Assembly (NCBI GenBank): GCA_025936205.1
Contig: JAICTU010000178.1
Span: forward strand, 1-16,266
From: Polyangiaceae bacterium
GTDB lineage: Bacteria > Myxococcota > Polyangia > Polyangiales > Polyangiaceae
Direction: 5' to 3'
DNA length: 16,266 bases
The notes below the pieces were generated by a model. The model was not told the origin of the DNA and did not search any database. It was given only the letters and a program-made list of their open reading frames with translations. Position numbers and translations under genes: made by a program. This document shows, piece after piece, positions 6,663 to 14,108 of the stretch. Position 1 is the stretch's first letter. The number at the start of each line of letters is the position of its first letter.

Positions 6663-6866
6663 ATGAAGACCGATGTTGATCTCGAGGCGCTGCCCAGCCT
6701 GAGCGAGGGGCAGCTCGCAGGCGTGCAGGGCGGGTTCGTGATTTCGGGAGTGCTGGCGACGGAGCTGAAGGCTTCAAGCAGTTTTCTGGGAGATCTTCGG
6801 CGCCGCTTGCCGAAGCTCCGGGCGCCCTGGACGCCGATCCCTCCGGTGACCAGTCTGATCGCCTGA
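6663..6866 (+). CDS. Small double-glycine leader peptide precursor (bacteriocin/RiPP-like)
   Basis: The 67-residue product starts with a 24-residue leader that matches the double-glycine consensus closely: LPSLSEGQLAGVQGG, where LS-x-x-(E/Q)L-x-x-V-x-GG is the pattern cut by C39-peptidase ABC exporters. Cleavage after Gly24 would release a 43-residue core that has no Cys, is Ser-containing and cationic in the middle (LRRRLPKLR), and ends Pro-rich (APWTPIPPVTSLIA). The gene has a strong ribosome site (AAGGAGAG, about 7 bases upstream). It sits in a 396-bp interval between two genes transcribed from the minus strand, so it is probably a single-gene unit. No peptidase-exporter or modification enzyme lies in the window, so secretion would need a transporter elsewhere. 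A longer upstream open frame exists in the same frame but is antisense to the hydrolase gene. Confidence 0.72.
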   Translation: MKTDVDLEALPSLSEGQLAGVQGGFVISGVLATELKASSSFLGDLRRRLPKLRAPWTPIPPVTSLIA

Positions 6867-6907
6867 GGCGATCCGCGCCCGCAGCGCCAGGGCGCGCGCT
6901 CGCAGCG

Positions 6908-7861
6908 CTACCTTGCCGAACGCGACAAGCGCTGGCCGAGCTCGCGCAGCTGCTCGCGCAGCTCCGGTGGGTCCTGCACCTCGAAGTCGAAGCCCAGCGT
7001 GGCGATGTAGTAAGCGAGCGAGCCCAGGGAGTGGCCGCCCGTCTCCAGCAGGCAGCGCTCGGCGCTCACGCGTGCCAGCTGCCCGGCGAGGGGCGGGATG
7101 CGCTCGGCAACGCTCTCCAGCGGAGCGTGCAGCAGCACGCGCACCTGATGCGGGTAGACCCCGGTGGAGATCGAGCGAGCCACGTACTGCGCGACGTCGC
7201 CGTGAGGCACCTTGCGCGGCACGAAGCGCCGCCCGGCGCTGGCCTTGCTGGTGATGCGATCGACGCGAAAGCTGCGCCAGTCGTTGCGGTCGAGGTCCCA
7301 GGCCACCAGATACCAGCGCGCCCCCGCGTGGACGAGCCCGTGCGGTTCTACGGAGCGCTGGCTGGCATTGGCTTGCACGTCGGCGTAGCGAAACCCCACC
7401 TGCTCCTGGTTGCGGCAGGCGCCGGCGAGCTGCGTCAACAGCTCCGGATCGATGCGCGGACCGGCGCGATGGATCGGCGTGACGGCGCCGTGCAGCGCTT
7501 TCACGCGCCGCCGCAGCCGCGCGGGCAAGACCTGCTCCAGCTTGGTGAGGGCGCGCACGGCGGCCTCTTCCATGCCCGAGACGGTGCCGGAGGCAGCGGT
7601 GCGCAGACCGAGCGCCACGGCCAGCGCCTCGTCGTCCTCCAGTAACAGGGGCGGCAACGCCGCGCCCGTGCCCAGCTGATACCCGCCGGCCACGCCCGAG
7701 GTCGCATTCACCGGGTAACCGAGCGCGCGCAGGCGATCGACGTCGCGGCGCAAGGTGCGCCCGGTCACCTCCAGCCGCTCCGCCAGCTCGGCGCCGGACC
7801 AGAAGCGGCGTGATTGGAGCAGCGTGAGCAAGCGCAGCAGGCGAGCGGAGGTCTGAAGCAT
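6908..7861 (-). CDS. HTH/WYL-domain transcriptional regulator (YafY-like)
   Basis: The 317-residue protein has an N-terminal HTH_11-type winged helix (RLLRLLTLLQSRRFWSGAELAERLEVTGRTLRRDVDRLRALGYPVN). The middle and C-terminal region is a WYL domain (PHGLVHAGARWYLVAWDLDRNDWRSFRVDRI) with the typical WYL C-terminal extension. WYL domains sense nucleic-acid ligands or small effectors, and members of the YafY branch usually repress adjacent divergent genes. The ATG at 7861 is chosen because the extension to 7900 (a GTG-type start) adds nothing conserved. The gene is divergent from the GST gene, so that gene is the most likely target. A near-palindrome at 7951-7965 between them is a candidate operator. 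Confidence 0.92.
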   Translation of the reverse strand: MLQTSARLLRLLTLLQSRRFWSGAELAERLEVTGRTLRRDVDRLRALGYPVNATSGVAGGYQLGTGAALPPLLLEDDEALAVALGLRTAASGTVSGMEEAAVRALTKLEQVLPARLRRRVKALHGAVTPIHRAGPRIDPELLTQLAGACRNQEQVGFRYADVQANASQRSVEPHGLVHAGARWYLVAWDLDRNDWRSFRVDRITSKASAGRRFVPRKVPHGDVAQYVARSISTGVYPHQVRVLLHAPLESVAERIPPLAGQLARVSAERCLLETGGHSLGSLAYYIATLGFDFEVQDPPELREQLRELGQRLSRSAR

Positions 7862-7950
7862 GGCGGTCGGGTCGGGTTGCGGGTTGTCGCCACAGAACAC
7901 AGGGGCGGGCCGCGACGGCCGGGAGCCAGCTTACAGTCTACACCGATTGA

Positions 7951-7965
7951 GGACAGAAACTGACC
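7951..7965. promoter_or_regulatory. Candidate operator between the WYL regulator and GST genes
   Basis: GGACAG-AAA-CTGACC is an inverted repeat with one mismatch, lying centrally in the 176-bp divergent intergenic region. Short CTG(A/T)C elements are plausible contacts for YafY/WYL-type repressors. This is an inference from position and symmetry only. Confidence 0.35.
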
Positions 7966-8037
7966 GCGATGCGTCGTATCTCGATTCCCGTGCTCGCCGG
8001 CAATCGCGCCGGCGCTGCCCACGAGGAGGACAATGCC

Positions 8038-8655
8038 ATGTCGATCGTTTTCTATGCCGCCCCCCAGTCCAGCGCGAGCCCCGTCACCTGTGTCCTGCGC
8101 GAGCTCGACGTGCCGCACGAGCGCGTGCACGTGGATCTGTCCAAGGGCGAGCAGCGCAAGCCCGAGTTCCTCGCGCTCAATCCCAACGGCAAGGTCCCCA
8201 CCCTGGTCGTGAACGGCACGCCGATGTTCGAGGCCGTCGCCATCATGCAGTGGCTGGGCGACAGATTCGGCGTCGAGAAGAAGCTGTGGCCCGCGGCGGA
8301 CTCGCCGGCGCGGCTCGAGGCGCTATCGTGGACGACCTGGGGCTACGTGCAGTTCGGCTATGCGCTGGCGCTCTGGTACCAGGCGAGCGGCGAGCGCGTG
8401 CCGAAGGAGCGGCACAACGCGGCCACGGCCGAGTACGCCGCGAAGGAGCTGCAGAACCTGCTCGGCTTGCTCGATGCGCGGCTCAGCGAGCGCGCGTACG
8501 TGCTCGGGGCGGAGTTCTCGCTGGCGGATCTGATCCTGGGCGGTGTGGTCAACTACGCCAAGTTGCTCGGGCTCTCGCTCGCCGCGCACGGCAAGCTGCA
8601 GGGCTGGCTGGAGCGGGTGCTGAGCCGTCCATCCATGCAGAACCCGTGGGCGTGA
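8038..8655 (+). CDS. Glutathione S-transferase family protein
   Basis: The 205-residue two-domain GST has a thioredoxin-like N-terminal domain: SIVFYAAPQSSASPVTCVLREL, the NPNGKVPTL loop carrying the cis-Pro, and FEAVAIMQWLGDRFG, the glutathione gamma-glutamyl contact region, where the usual E-S is E-A. An all-helical C-terminal domain with GAEFSLADLILGGVV (N-capping box) follows. Typical roles are cytoplasmic detoxification by glutathione conjugation or reduction. The ATG at 8038 is supported by GAGGAGG 8 bases upstream; an in-frame ATG at 7969 would add 23 residues unlike any GST. The divergent WYL regulator probably controls it. Confidence 0.93.
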   Translation: MSIVFYAAPQSSASPVTCVLRELDVPHERVHVDLSKGEQRKPEFLALNPNGKVPTLVVNGTPMFEAVAIMQWLGDRFGVEKKLWPAADSPARLEALSWTTWGYVQFGYALALWYQASGERVPKERHNAATAEYAAKELQNLLGLLDARLSERAYVLGAEFSLADLILGGVVNYAKLLGLSLAAHGKLQGWLERVLSRPSMQNPWA

Positions 8656-8983
8656 GGCTCGCGCCCCAGTTGGCACCACCACCTGCCGCGAGGGGCGCGC
8701 AGGTGTCACCTGCCGGGCAATCCCCGTCCGCCGTGCACAGCTGACGTTGCCCCGCGTTGGGGCAACCGCCGGCGGCCACTGGCGCAACGCACGTGCCGCC
8801 GGCGTTGGCGCCGCCGCCGCGACAGCAGATCTGCCCGCCCGCACATTCGCTCGCAGCGCCCGTACAAGGTTCCGCCACACACGTGCCATTGTTGCCGCAG
8901 CTGAAGCCCGCACCACACTCTTCGTCGGTGGCGCGGAACGTGTGTTCAACCAGGGCGCAGGGAGCGGAAGCACGCTGCGGCAA
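8656..8983 (-). pseudogene. Decayed Cys-rich secreted protein
   Basis: The minus frame covering about 8665-8983 encodes a dense set of cysteines in short Gly/Asn-rich modules: ECGAGFSCGNNGTCVAEPC, ECAGGQICCRG, CTADGDCPAGDTCAPL. This is the style of myxobacterial secreted Cys-rich repeat proteins. The frame lacks a proper start and end. It opens with TTG just after a stop, has no signal peptide, and does not stop before running 36 codons antisense into the GST gene. In another frame just upstream (about 8973-9003, minus) is a short hydrophobic run ending in a lipobox-like LAAAC, as if signal peptide and mature domain had been separated by a frameshift. I call it a remnant, with moderate confidence. 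A sequencing indel is the main alternative. Confidence 0.5.
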
Positions 8984-9086
8984 GGATCACCACGCAAGGG
9001 GTCCAAGCTGGCTGCTCCTGCGGGGCGGCGCTATGTGTCGCGTCTCACGAGTAGCAGAAGAGGGCGACGAGCACGGAGGGTTAACC

Positions 9087-9521
9087 ATGACCATCGAGAA
9101 ATTGATGCACCGGCACGCCATCGTTCAACCGGCTGACGCCAGCTGCTACGACGCGGCCGAGTTGATGCGAGACCGCGGTGTTGGCTCGATCGTGGTGGTC
9201 GAGCAGAACGAGCCGATCGGTGTCGTCACCGATCGCGATCTGGTGACGCGAGTCCTGGCTTCACGGCGCGATCCCGAGCGGCTTGCCCTGCGCGACGTGA
9301 TGTCAGCTGCGCCCATCTTCCTGTCCAAGCAGCGCAGCGTGGAGGATGCCATCGACACGATGCGCGAATTCGGGGTGCGCCGTCTGCCCATCGTGGACGC
9401 GCACAATCATCCGATCGGCGTGCTCTCGCTGGACGACGTTCTGATCCATCTGGCGCGGCAGGTGGGCGCGCTGGGGCAGGCGGTCGAGCGAGAGTTGTTG
9501 AAGGCGGGCGGAGAGGGCTGA
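9087..9521 (+). CDS. Two-CBS-domain protein
   Basis: The 144-residue protein consists of a tandem pair of CBS domains (Bateman module). CBS1 covers about residues 8-60 (DAAELMRDRGVGSIVVVEQNEPIGVVTDRDLV). CBS2 covers about 70-125 (VMSAAPIFLSKQRSVEDAIDTMREFGVRRLPIVDAHNHPIGVLSLDDVL). Both contain the G(V)V(T/S)-x-x-D adenosyl-ligand motif (GVVTDRD, GVLSLDD), so binding of AMP, ATP or SAM is likely. No catalytic or transport domain is fused. The ATG at 9087 follows GGAGGG with 6-base spacing; the longer open frame upstream has no CBS content. It converges on the ribokinase gene with a gap of 38 bp. Confidence 0.92.
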   Translation: MTIEKLMHRHAIVQPADASCYDAAELMRDRGVGSIVVVEQNEPIGVVTDRDLVTRVLASRRDPERLALRDVMSAAPIFLSKQRSVEDAIDTMREFGVRRLPIVDAHNHPIGVLSLDDVLIHLARQVGALGQAVERELLKAGGEG

Positions 9522-9559
9522 GTTGCGCGTGGGCTGCGGCGGCCTCAGTCGGGGCAGCC

Positions 9560-10522
9560 TCAGTTGCGGCGGCCCCCGTCGCGATGCACTTGTTGCAACA
9601 GAGCCAGCACCTCCGCGCGCTGCGGCATTCCGGCTTGGGCGCCCGGCTTCGTGGTTTTCAATGCCGCCGCCGCGTGCCCGAGCCGGGCCGCTTCGTCGAG
9701 GGCCTGCCCCTGCGCCAGCGCAGAGGCCAGGCCCGCGCAGAGCGCGTCACCGGCGCCGGTCGCGTCGACCGCACGCACGGTGATGTGCGGCAGCCAGAGC
9801 TCGTTGTCGGGGGTCACCAGCAGGTTGCCTCCGGGCGCGCCCACGCAGGCGGCTCCCGCCCCGCGGCGCAGCAGGTTTTTCGCGGCGCGCCGCGCGCTGG
9901 CGACGTCCTCCACGCGCATACCGGTGAGCACCTCGGCTTCACCGCTGTTGGCGCGGATCACGTGCACGTCGCGCAACAACTCTTCGGTCAAGGGCGCTGC
10001 CGGTCCCGCATCGAGCACGACCCGTGCGCCGGCGGCTCGCCCGATGCGCGCCGCCGCTTCGACCGTCGCCATCGGTACTTCGAGCTGGAGCAGCACCACC
10101 TTTGCGCGAACGAGCAGCTGGCTCGCGTTCGATACATCCGCGGCGCTGAGCTCCCGATTCGCGCCCGGCGCCGTGAGGATCTGTTTTTCTCCCGATTCGG
10201 CGAGCATGACCAGCGCGGCTCCGGTCACGGCCTGCGCGTCGCGCAATACGGCGCGCGTGTCGACGCCGGCAAATTGCAGCTGCTGGATCGAGAACGCGCC
10301 GCGATCGTCCTTGCCCACGCGGGCCAGCAGCGCGGCGCGCGCGCCGAGGCGCGCGGCAGCCACGGCTTGATTCGCGCCCTTGCCACCGGGGTCCGTACGG
10401 AATTCGCTGCCCGCGATCGTTGCGCCCGGCGTGGGCAGGTGCGGGCCGACGATCGTGTAATCGGTATTGACGCTGCCGACCACGACCACGTCGAAGTCGC
10501 TGTCACTCGAAGCATCGCTCAC
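9560..10522 (-). CDS. rbsK: Ribokinase (PfkB family carbohydrate kinase)
   Basis: The 320-residue protein has the full PfkB pattern. The first signature is GSVNTDYTI (about 16-24), and substrate-binding DPGGKGANQAVAAARLG is at 44-60. RANSGEAEVLTG (about 190-201) corresponds to the N-x-x-E metal/phosphate region. The second signature, DATGAGDALCAGL (253-265), carries the catalytic base Asp259 and the anion hole. Ribokinase phosphorylates D-ribose at O5; the GGKGAN loop and overall length favour ribokinase over fructokinase or adenosine kinase, though the sugar is not certain. The start is a GTG at 10522 with GGTGGG upstream. The APH-type kinase gene lies 51 bp upstream on the same strand, so the two may form an operon. 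No ribose transporter is present. Confidence 0.9.
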   Translation of the reverse strand: MSDASSDSDFDVVVVGSVNTDYTIVGPHLPTPGATIAGSEFRTDPGGKGANQAVAAARLGARAALLARVGKDDRGAFSIQQLQFAGVDTRAVLRDAQAVTGAALVMLAESGEKQILTAPGANRELSAADVSNASQLLVRAKVVLLQLEVPMATVEAAARIGRAAGARVVLDAGPAAPLTEELLRDVHVIRANSGEAEVLTGMRVEDVASARRAAKNLLRRGAGAACVGAPGGNLLVTPDNELWLPHITVRAVDATGAGDALCAGLASALAQGQALDEAARLGHAAAALKTTKPGAQAGMPQRAEVLALLQQVHRDGGRRN

Positions 10523-10573
10523 GGCGCACCCACCTTTCGACTCGCTGCAGGTTCGGCAAATCCGCGCTGGAGA

Positions 10574-11569
10574 TCAATGGCTGCCGACACCCAGCTCGGC
10601 CCAGACCTGCTGGAACGGCCGGAACGGCGCGTGCGGAATGTAGCGGCGCGCCGCAGGGTTTCCGTTCAGATAGACCTCTTCCAGCGGCCAGACGTGATGA
10701 TCGGCAAAACAGCCCCAGGCGCGCGCGCCGTCGGTCAGCGCTGCCGGGTCGAGCGGACGCTCGCTGGTATAGCCGGCGAAGAGGCGCTGCGTGCGCTCCG
10801 GCTCGAGCCGGAACATGAACCAGGCGGCGCGCGCCAGCTCGTAGCCGCAGGGCATGAAGGCGGCCTGCTCCCAGTCGATCACGGCGCTGACGCGGTCGCC
10901 CTCGAAGAACAGGTTCGCGTCGTGGTAATCGCCATGCACGACCTGCGCCGCAGCCAGCGGGCGATAGCTGTGCACGCAGTCGGGGTGGGCGAGCCAGGCG
11001 CGTTGCGCTCGCAGGCGCTCCAGCGCCCAGCGATCCCCTGCTTGCAGCTCGGGGGCGCTCGGCTGGGGGCGCCCGAGCAGCGCGCGCTCCACCACGTTCA
11101 GGCGCTCGACCCAGGCAGCGCGGTCCCAGTCCAGCTTCCAGCGCAGATACCCGACGTCCGGCAGCGCTGAGAGCGCGCGATGGATCCGGCCCAGCACGGC
11201 ACCCGCGCTGGTCGCCTGCGCGCCGTCGAGATCGGCGCCGCGGCGCTGCACCCCGGGGGCGGGTTCATACAGCGCGCAGACGTTGCCACCTTGCTCCACC
11301 ACCGTGCTGCCGTTGCGCGCGACGCGCAGCCCCACCACGGGCAGGCCCTGTTCGCGGACATGGGCGATCAGCGCATGCTCGCGCTCGGCGAGCGCGCGCT
11401 CGGCGCGCTTGTAGACGCGCAGAAATGCGAGACCCCGAGCGCTTTCGACGCGGTACACGCGGTTGGTGGCCCCGCCCGTCACGCGCTCGAGGCCGTGCAG
11501 CTCGCCGAGCGACCAACCCTCGAGCAAGGTGCGGACGAGCGCTGCTTCATCCGCCGGGAGCGAGGTCAT
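10574..11569 (-). CDS. Phosphotransferase of the APH / homoserine kinase II-like family
   Basis: The 331-residue protein has the aminoglycoside-phosphotransferase/protein-kinase-like fold. The N-lobe contains TGGATNRVYRVESARGLAFLRVYKR, where the Lys/Arg in the last strand is the nucleotide contact. The catalytic loop is VVHGDYHDANLFF (Brenner motif, catalytic Asp) and the metal-binding motif is VIDWEQA. Relatives phosphorylate small metabolites (homoserine, choline, methylthioribose, sugars), act as SrkA/YihE-type kinases, or inactivate aminoglycosides. Nothing here points to antibiotic resistance specifically. The ATG at 11569 is chosen; the longer frame to 11773 reads low-complexity Arg/Gly/Pro sequence across the divergent promoter region. 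Confidence 0.85.
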   Translation of the reverse strand: MTSLPADEAALVRTLLEGWSLGELHGLERVTGGATNRVYRVESARGLAFLRVYKRAERALAEREHALIAHVREQGLPVVGLRVARNGSTVVEQGGNVCALYEPAPGVQRRGADLDGAQATSAGAVLGRIHRALSALPDVGYLRWKLDWDRAAWVERLNVVERALLGRPQPSAPELQAGDRWALERLRAQRAWLAHPDCVHSYRPLAAAQVVHGDYHDANLFFEGDRVSAVIDWEQAAFMPCGYELARAAWFMFRLEPERTQRLFAGYTSERPLDPAALTDGARAWGCFADHHVWPLEEVYLNGNPAARRYIPHAPFRPFQQVWAELGVGSH

Positions 11570-11724
11570 TGCCTGATGTGTAGCGATTCTGCCAGGAGAT
11601 GCCAGAAGGATGGCGCCGGGGCCGGTGCACTGCTCGGGGCAGCGACCACCAGCCGCCCCTATTCGTCCGTGGACGGGGCGGTGCCGCGAACCGCTTCTCC
11701 GCCCTGAAGAGCGACCCGGACGGC

Positions 11725-11748
11725 GATTGTTCGGCATGCAGAACAATC
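11725..11748. promoter_or_regulatory. Palindromic operator upstream of doxX
   Basis: There is a perfect 8-bp inverted repeat, GATTGTTC...GAACAATC, with an 8-bp centre that itself contains the palindrome GCATGC. It lies 88 bp before the DoxX start and 156 bp before the divergent kinase start. Size and symmetry fit a TetR-, MarR- or HxlR-type repressor site. The cognate regulator is not in the immediate neighbourhood. Confidence 0.65.
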
Positions 11749-11835
11749 CGTCTCGGACAGGCCGCCTAATCACGGGAGCCTCCTCGCGTCAGATTCCTCT
11801 CGTGCGGCGCGGCACGCCGCCAGGAGGACATCACC

Positions 11836-12321
11836 GTGGAAGCTTTTTTCAAAACCGACACCAACAACTCTCTGCTGGCCATTCAACGCGCGCTGCTCGG
11901 CGCAGTCATGTTTCCGCACGGGGCGCAGAAGCTGCTCGGCTGGTTCGGCGGCTATGGCTTCGATGGGACGATGAAGTTCTTCACCCAGACCATGGAGTTC
12001 CCGGCCGTGCTGGCCTTGCTGATCATCCTGGCCGAGTCGCTGGGAGCGCTGGCGCTGCTGGCGGGGCTCGGCACACGCCTGGCGGCTTTCGGCATCAGCG
12101 CGGTCATGCTGGGTGCGATCGCCACCACACACTGGAAGGTCGGCTTTTTCATGAACTGGTTTGGGAACCAGGCAGGGGAAGGCTACGAGTTTCATCTGCT
12201 CGCGCTGGCGCTCAGCGTGCCGCTGGTGATCGCCGGCGGCGGGCGCTGCGCGCTGGATAGCTGGGTGCGCTCGCGTCTACAGATGGTCGGCGGCCCCGAG
12301 CGCGCTGCCGCCCTCTCGTGA
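11836..12321 (+). CDS. DoxX family membrane protein
   Basis: The 161-residue integral membrane protein has four predicted helices. DoxX signatures are visible: LLAIQRALLGAVMFPHGAQKLLGWFGG in helix 1 (the R-x-x-x-G...HG-x-QK-x-x-GWFGG pattern), LALLIILAESLGALALLAG in helix 2, RLAAFGISAVMLGAIATTHWKVGFFMNW in helix 3 and its loop, and EFHLLALALSVPLVIAGGG in helix 4. Bacterial DoxX-like proteins are linked to thiol/oxidative-stress defence or quinone-related redox at the inner membrane; some are named after the archaeal thiosulfate:quinone oxidoreductase subunit. The start is a GTG at 11836 with a strong CAGGAGG site. A perfect 6-bp hairpin, GCGGCG/CGCCGC (11804-11820), ends directly at that ribosome site. 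Expression is likely controlled by the palindrome at 11725-11748. Confidence 0.92.
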   Translation: MEAFFKTDTNNSLLAIQRALLGAVMFPHGAQKLLGWFGGYGFDGTMKFFTQTMEFPAVLALLIILAESLGALALLAGLGTRLAAFGISAVMLGAIATTHWKVGFFMNWFGNQAGEGYEFHLLALALSVPLVIAGGGRCALDSWVRSRLQMVGGPERAAALS

Positions 12322-12356
12322 GTCAGCGCCCGCTCGGCGTGGTGCATGAACCTCGT

Positions 12357-12386
12357 GCCCGGAGCGCGCATCGGCACGCTCCGGGC
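12357..12386. terminator. Strong GC-rich hairpin after doxX
   Basis: A perfect 10-bp stem, GCCCGGAGCG / CGCTCCGGGC, with a 10-base loop lies 36 bp past the DoxX stop. No T-run follows, so it is either a non-canonical terminator (common in high-GC genomes) or an mRNA-stabilising hairpin. Confidence 0.5.
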
Positions 12387-12406
12387 GCTTGGCATGCTTC
12401 TGGCTA

Positions 12407-12428
12407 ACTCGCGCCCGACTGCGCGAGT
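12407..12428. promoter_or_regulatory. Hairpin in the leader of the Trp-rich hypothetical gene
   Basis: A perfect 8-bp inverted repeat, ACTCGCGC / GCGCGAGT, with a 6-base loop ends 9 bases before the GGGAGGAA ribosome site of the gene at 12450. It could be an operator, or an RNA hairpin affecting translation. Confidence 0.4.
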
Positions 12429-12449
12429 GCAGCCACAGGGAGGAAGCGC

Positions 12450-12770
12450 ATGCAAGCAGCGGAGAAGACGACGCAACACGGGGAAGTGGGGCTCGAGGCC
12501 GCCCCGGGCGAGGCGGTCGAGCCGTCCACACCCGACGCGCCCCCCGAGGTATGGCGCCACAGCTTCTGGGATTCTCTGGTCAGCTTCTGGGGCTCCGGCG
12601 AGCCCGAGCAGCGTCTCGAATCCGAAACGCTCACGCCGGAAGAGCGACCTCTCGAAACGCAACCGGCCTGGCTGATCGACGAATGGGACTTCAGCGCCGA
12701 GCACGGCTATGAGCCCGATTGCGAGGGCCGCAGCGAATTCGAGTACGGCGAGTTCGAGCGCTGGCTCTAG
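12450..12770 (+). CDS. Hypothetical acidic, Trp-rich small protein
   Basis: I do not recognise this 106-residue protein. It is strongly acidic (many Glu/Asp, few Lys), lacks a signal peptide or membrane helix, and has six Trp in three clusters: VWRHSFWDSLVSFWGSG (about 34-50), PAWLIDEWDF (about 72-81) and the C-terminal EFERWL. The N-terminal 33 residues are Ala/Glu/Pro-rich and likely disordered. Short Trp/acidic linear motifs suggest a binding-partner or adaptor rather than an enzyme. The gene is supported by a strong GGGAGGAA ribosome site 5-6 bases before the ATG. It is also the only frame here that fits cleanly between doxX and purA. It converges on purA with a 12-bp gap. An overlapping minus frame of 170 codons looks like a shadow. 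Confidence 0.7.
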   Translation: MQAAEKTTQHGEVGLEAAPGEAVEPSTPDAPPEVWRHSFWDSLVSFWGSGEPEQRLESETLTPEERPLETQPAWLIDEWDFSAEHGYEPDCEGRSEFEYGEFERWL

Positions 12771-12782
12771 CCCAGCGCCGCT

Positions 12783-14108
12783 TCAGTTTCCGACGGCGCG
12801 CAGCGGGCGCTGGCGGCGCTGTTCGGGCGCGCGCGCAATCAGCTGCTCGCGGCGTGGGCCGTTGGAGACCCAGCCCACCGGCACTCCAACGAGCTGTTCG
12901 ATGCGCTGCACGTAGGCCCGAGCTTCGGCGGGCAGCTCTTCGAAGGAGCGGGCGCCGTCGATGCTCGTCTTCCAGCCGGGAAGCCACTCGAACTGCGGCA
13001 CCGCGCGCGCGAGCTTGCGCGTGGTGGGGAAGCTGGTGATCAGCTCACCGTCGAGGGTGTAGCCCGTGCAGATCGCGATGCGATCGAGGTAGCCGAGGAC
13101 GTCGAGGCAGGTGAGCGCGAGCAGGGTCGCGCCCTGGCGCTGACAGCCATAACGCGTGGCGACGGCATCGAACCAGCCGACGCGGCGCGGGCGGCCCGTG
13201 GTGGCGCCGTATTCGCCGGCGTCGCCGCCGCGGCGGCGCAGCTCTTCCGCGTCGTTGCCGCTGAGCTCGGTCGGGAAGGGGCCGGCGCCGACCGCCGAGG
13301 AGTACGCCTTGGAGACGGCGATCACGCGGTCGATGGAGGTCGCGGGCAAGCCAGCGCCGACGCTCGCAAAGCCGGCGAGCGGGGAGGAGGAGGTGACCCA
13401 CGGATAGGTGCCGTGGTCGGGATCGCGCAGGGCTCCGAGCTGCCCTTCGAGCAGGATGTTCTTGCCGCTGTCCAGCGCGTCTTCGAAGAACTCGCTGGTG
13501 TCCGCCACGTACGGGCGCAGTACGTCGCGGATGCGCCCGAGCTTCGCCATCACCTCGGTGGATTCGACCGCGGGCTTGCCGTAGAGCTGTGTGAAGAGCA
13601 CGTTTTTGGCCGCCAGCGTCTGCTCGACGCGCGTGCGCAGGTTCGCGGCGCCGCCGTACAGCTCGTCGACGCAGATGCCCGTCTTGGTGCACTTGTCGGC
13701 GTAGAAGGGCGCGATGCCCGTGCGCGTCGAGCCGAAGCTGCGGCGGCCGAGCCGCTCTTCCTCGTAGGTGTCGAGCAGCCGGTGGTGCGGCAGCAGCAGC
13801 TGCGCGCGGTCGGACACCAGGAGCTGCGGCGCCGGCACGCCGCGCTTCGCCAGGTCATTGAGCTCGCGCTCCAGGAGATCCACGTCGAGTGCCACGCCCG
13901 GGCCGAGCACGTTGACCTTGTCCGAGCGCAGCACGCCGGAGGGCAGCAGGTGCAGCACGAACTTGCCCTGCGGAGTGATCACCGTGTGGCCGGCGTTTCC
14001 GCCGCCCTGGTAGCGCACCACGATGTCTTGCTCGGCGGCGAGCGCATCGACCATGCGGCCCTTCCCCTCATCGCCCCAGTTTGCTCCAACGATCGCAGTG
14101 ACGGCCAT
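12783..14108 (-). CDS. purA: Adenylosuccinate synthetase
   Basis: The 441-residue product is the enzyme that joins IMP and aspartate with GTP to form adenylosuccinate, the first committed step to AMP. The P-loop is NWGDEGKGRMVD at residues 10-21, with catalytic Asp13. YQGGGNAGHTVI places catalytic His41 at the expected position. LLEGQLGALRDPDHGTYPWVTSSSP is the IMP/GTP-binding region with a QG-(A/L)-x-LD-like segment. TTGRPRRVGWFDAVATRYG and ALTCLDVLGYLDRIAICTGY are the conserved C-terminal dimer and substrate loops. Length is near the usual 425-440. The typical GKGK(I/V)VD is GKGRMVD, a conservative change. The ATG at 14108 has AAGGAG about 8 bases upstream. The LysR gene is divergent from it. 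Confidence 0.97.
   Translation of the reverse strand: MAVTAIVGANWGDEGKGRMVDALAAEQDIVVRYQGGGNAGHTVITPQGKFVLHLLPSGVLRSDKVNVLGPGVALDVDLLERELNDLAKRGVPAPQLLVSDRAQLLLPHHRLLDTYEEERLGRRSFGSTRTGIAPFYADKCTKTGICVDELYGGAANLRTRVEQTLAAKNVLFTQLYGKPAVESTEVMAKLGRIRDVLRPYVADTSEFFEDALDSGKNILLEGQLGALRDPDHGTYPWVTSSSPLAGFASVGAGLPATSIDRVIAVSKAYSSAVGAGPFPTELSGNDAEELRRRGGDAGEYGATTGRPRRVGWFDAVATRYGCQRQGATLLALTCLDVLGYLDRIAICTGYTLDGELITSFPTTRKLARAVPQFEWLPGWKTSIDGARSFEELPAEARAYVQRIEQLVGVPVGWVSNGPRREQLIARAPEQRRQRPLRAVGN

Noticed and set aside
9584..11170. A 528-codon plus-strand open frame
   Set aside because: It is antisense to the ribokinase and APH-type kinase genes, whose motifs are complete. The long frame reflects high GC at the third codon position, and its translation is His/Arg/Ala-rich without domains.
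12192..12704. A 170-codon minus frame overlapping doxX and the Trp-rich gene
   Set aside because: No ribosome site or domain character; the plus-strand genes on both sides have strong ribosome sites and fit without overlap.
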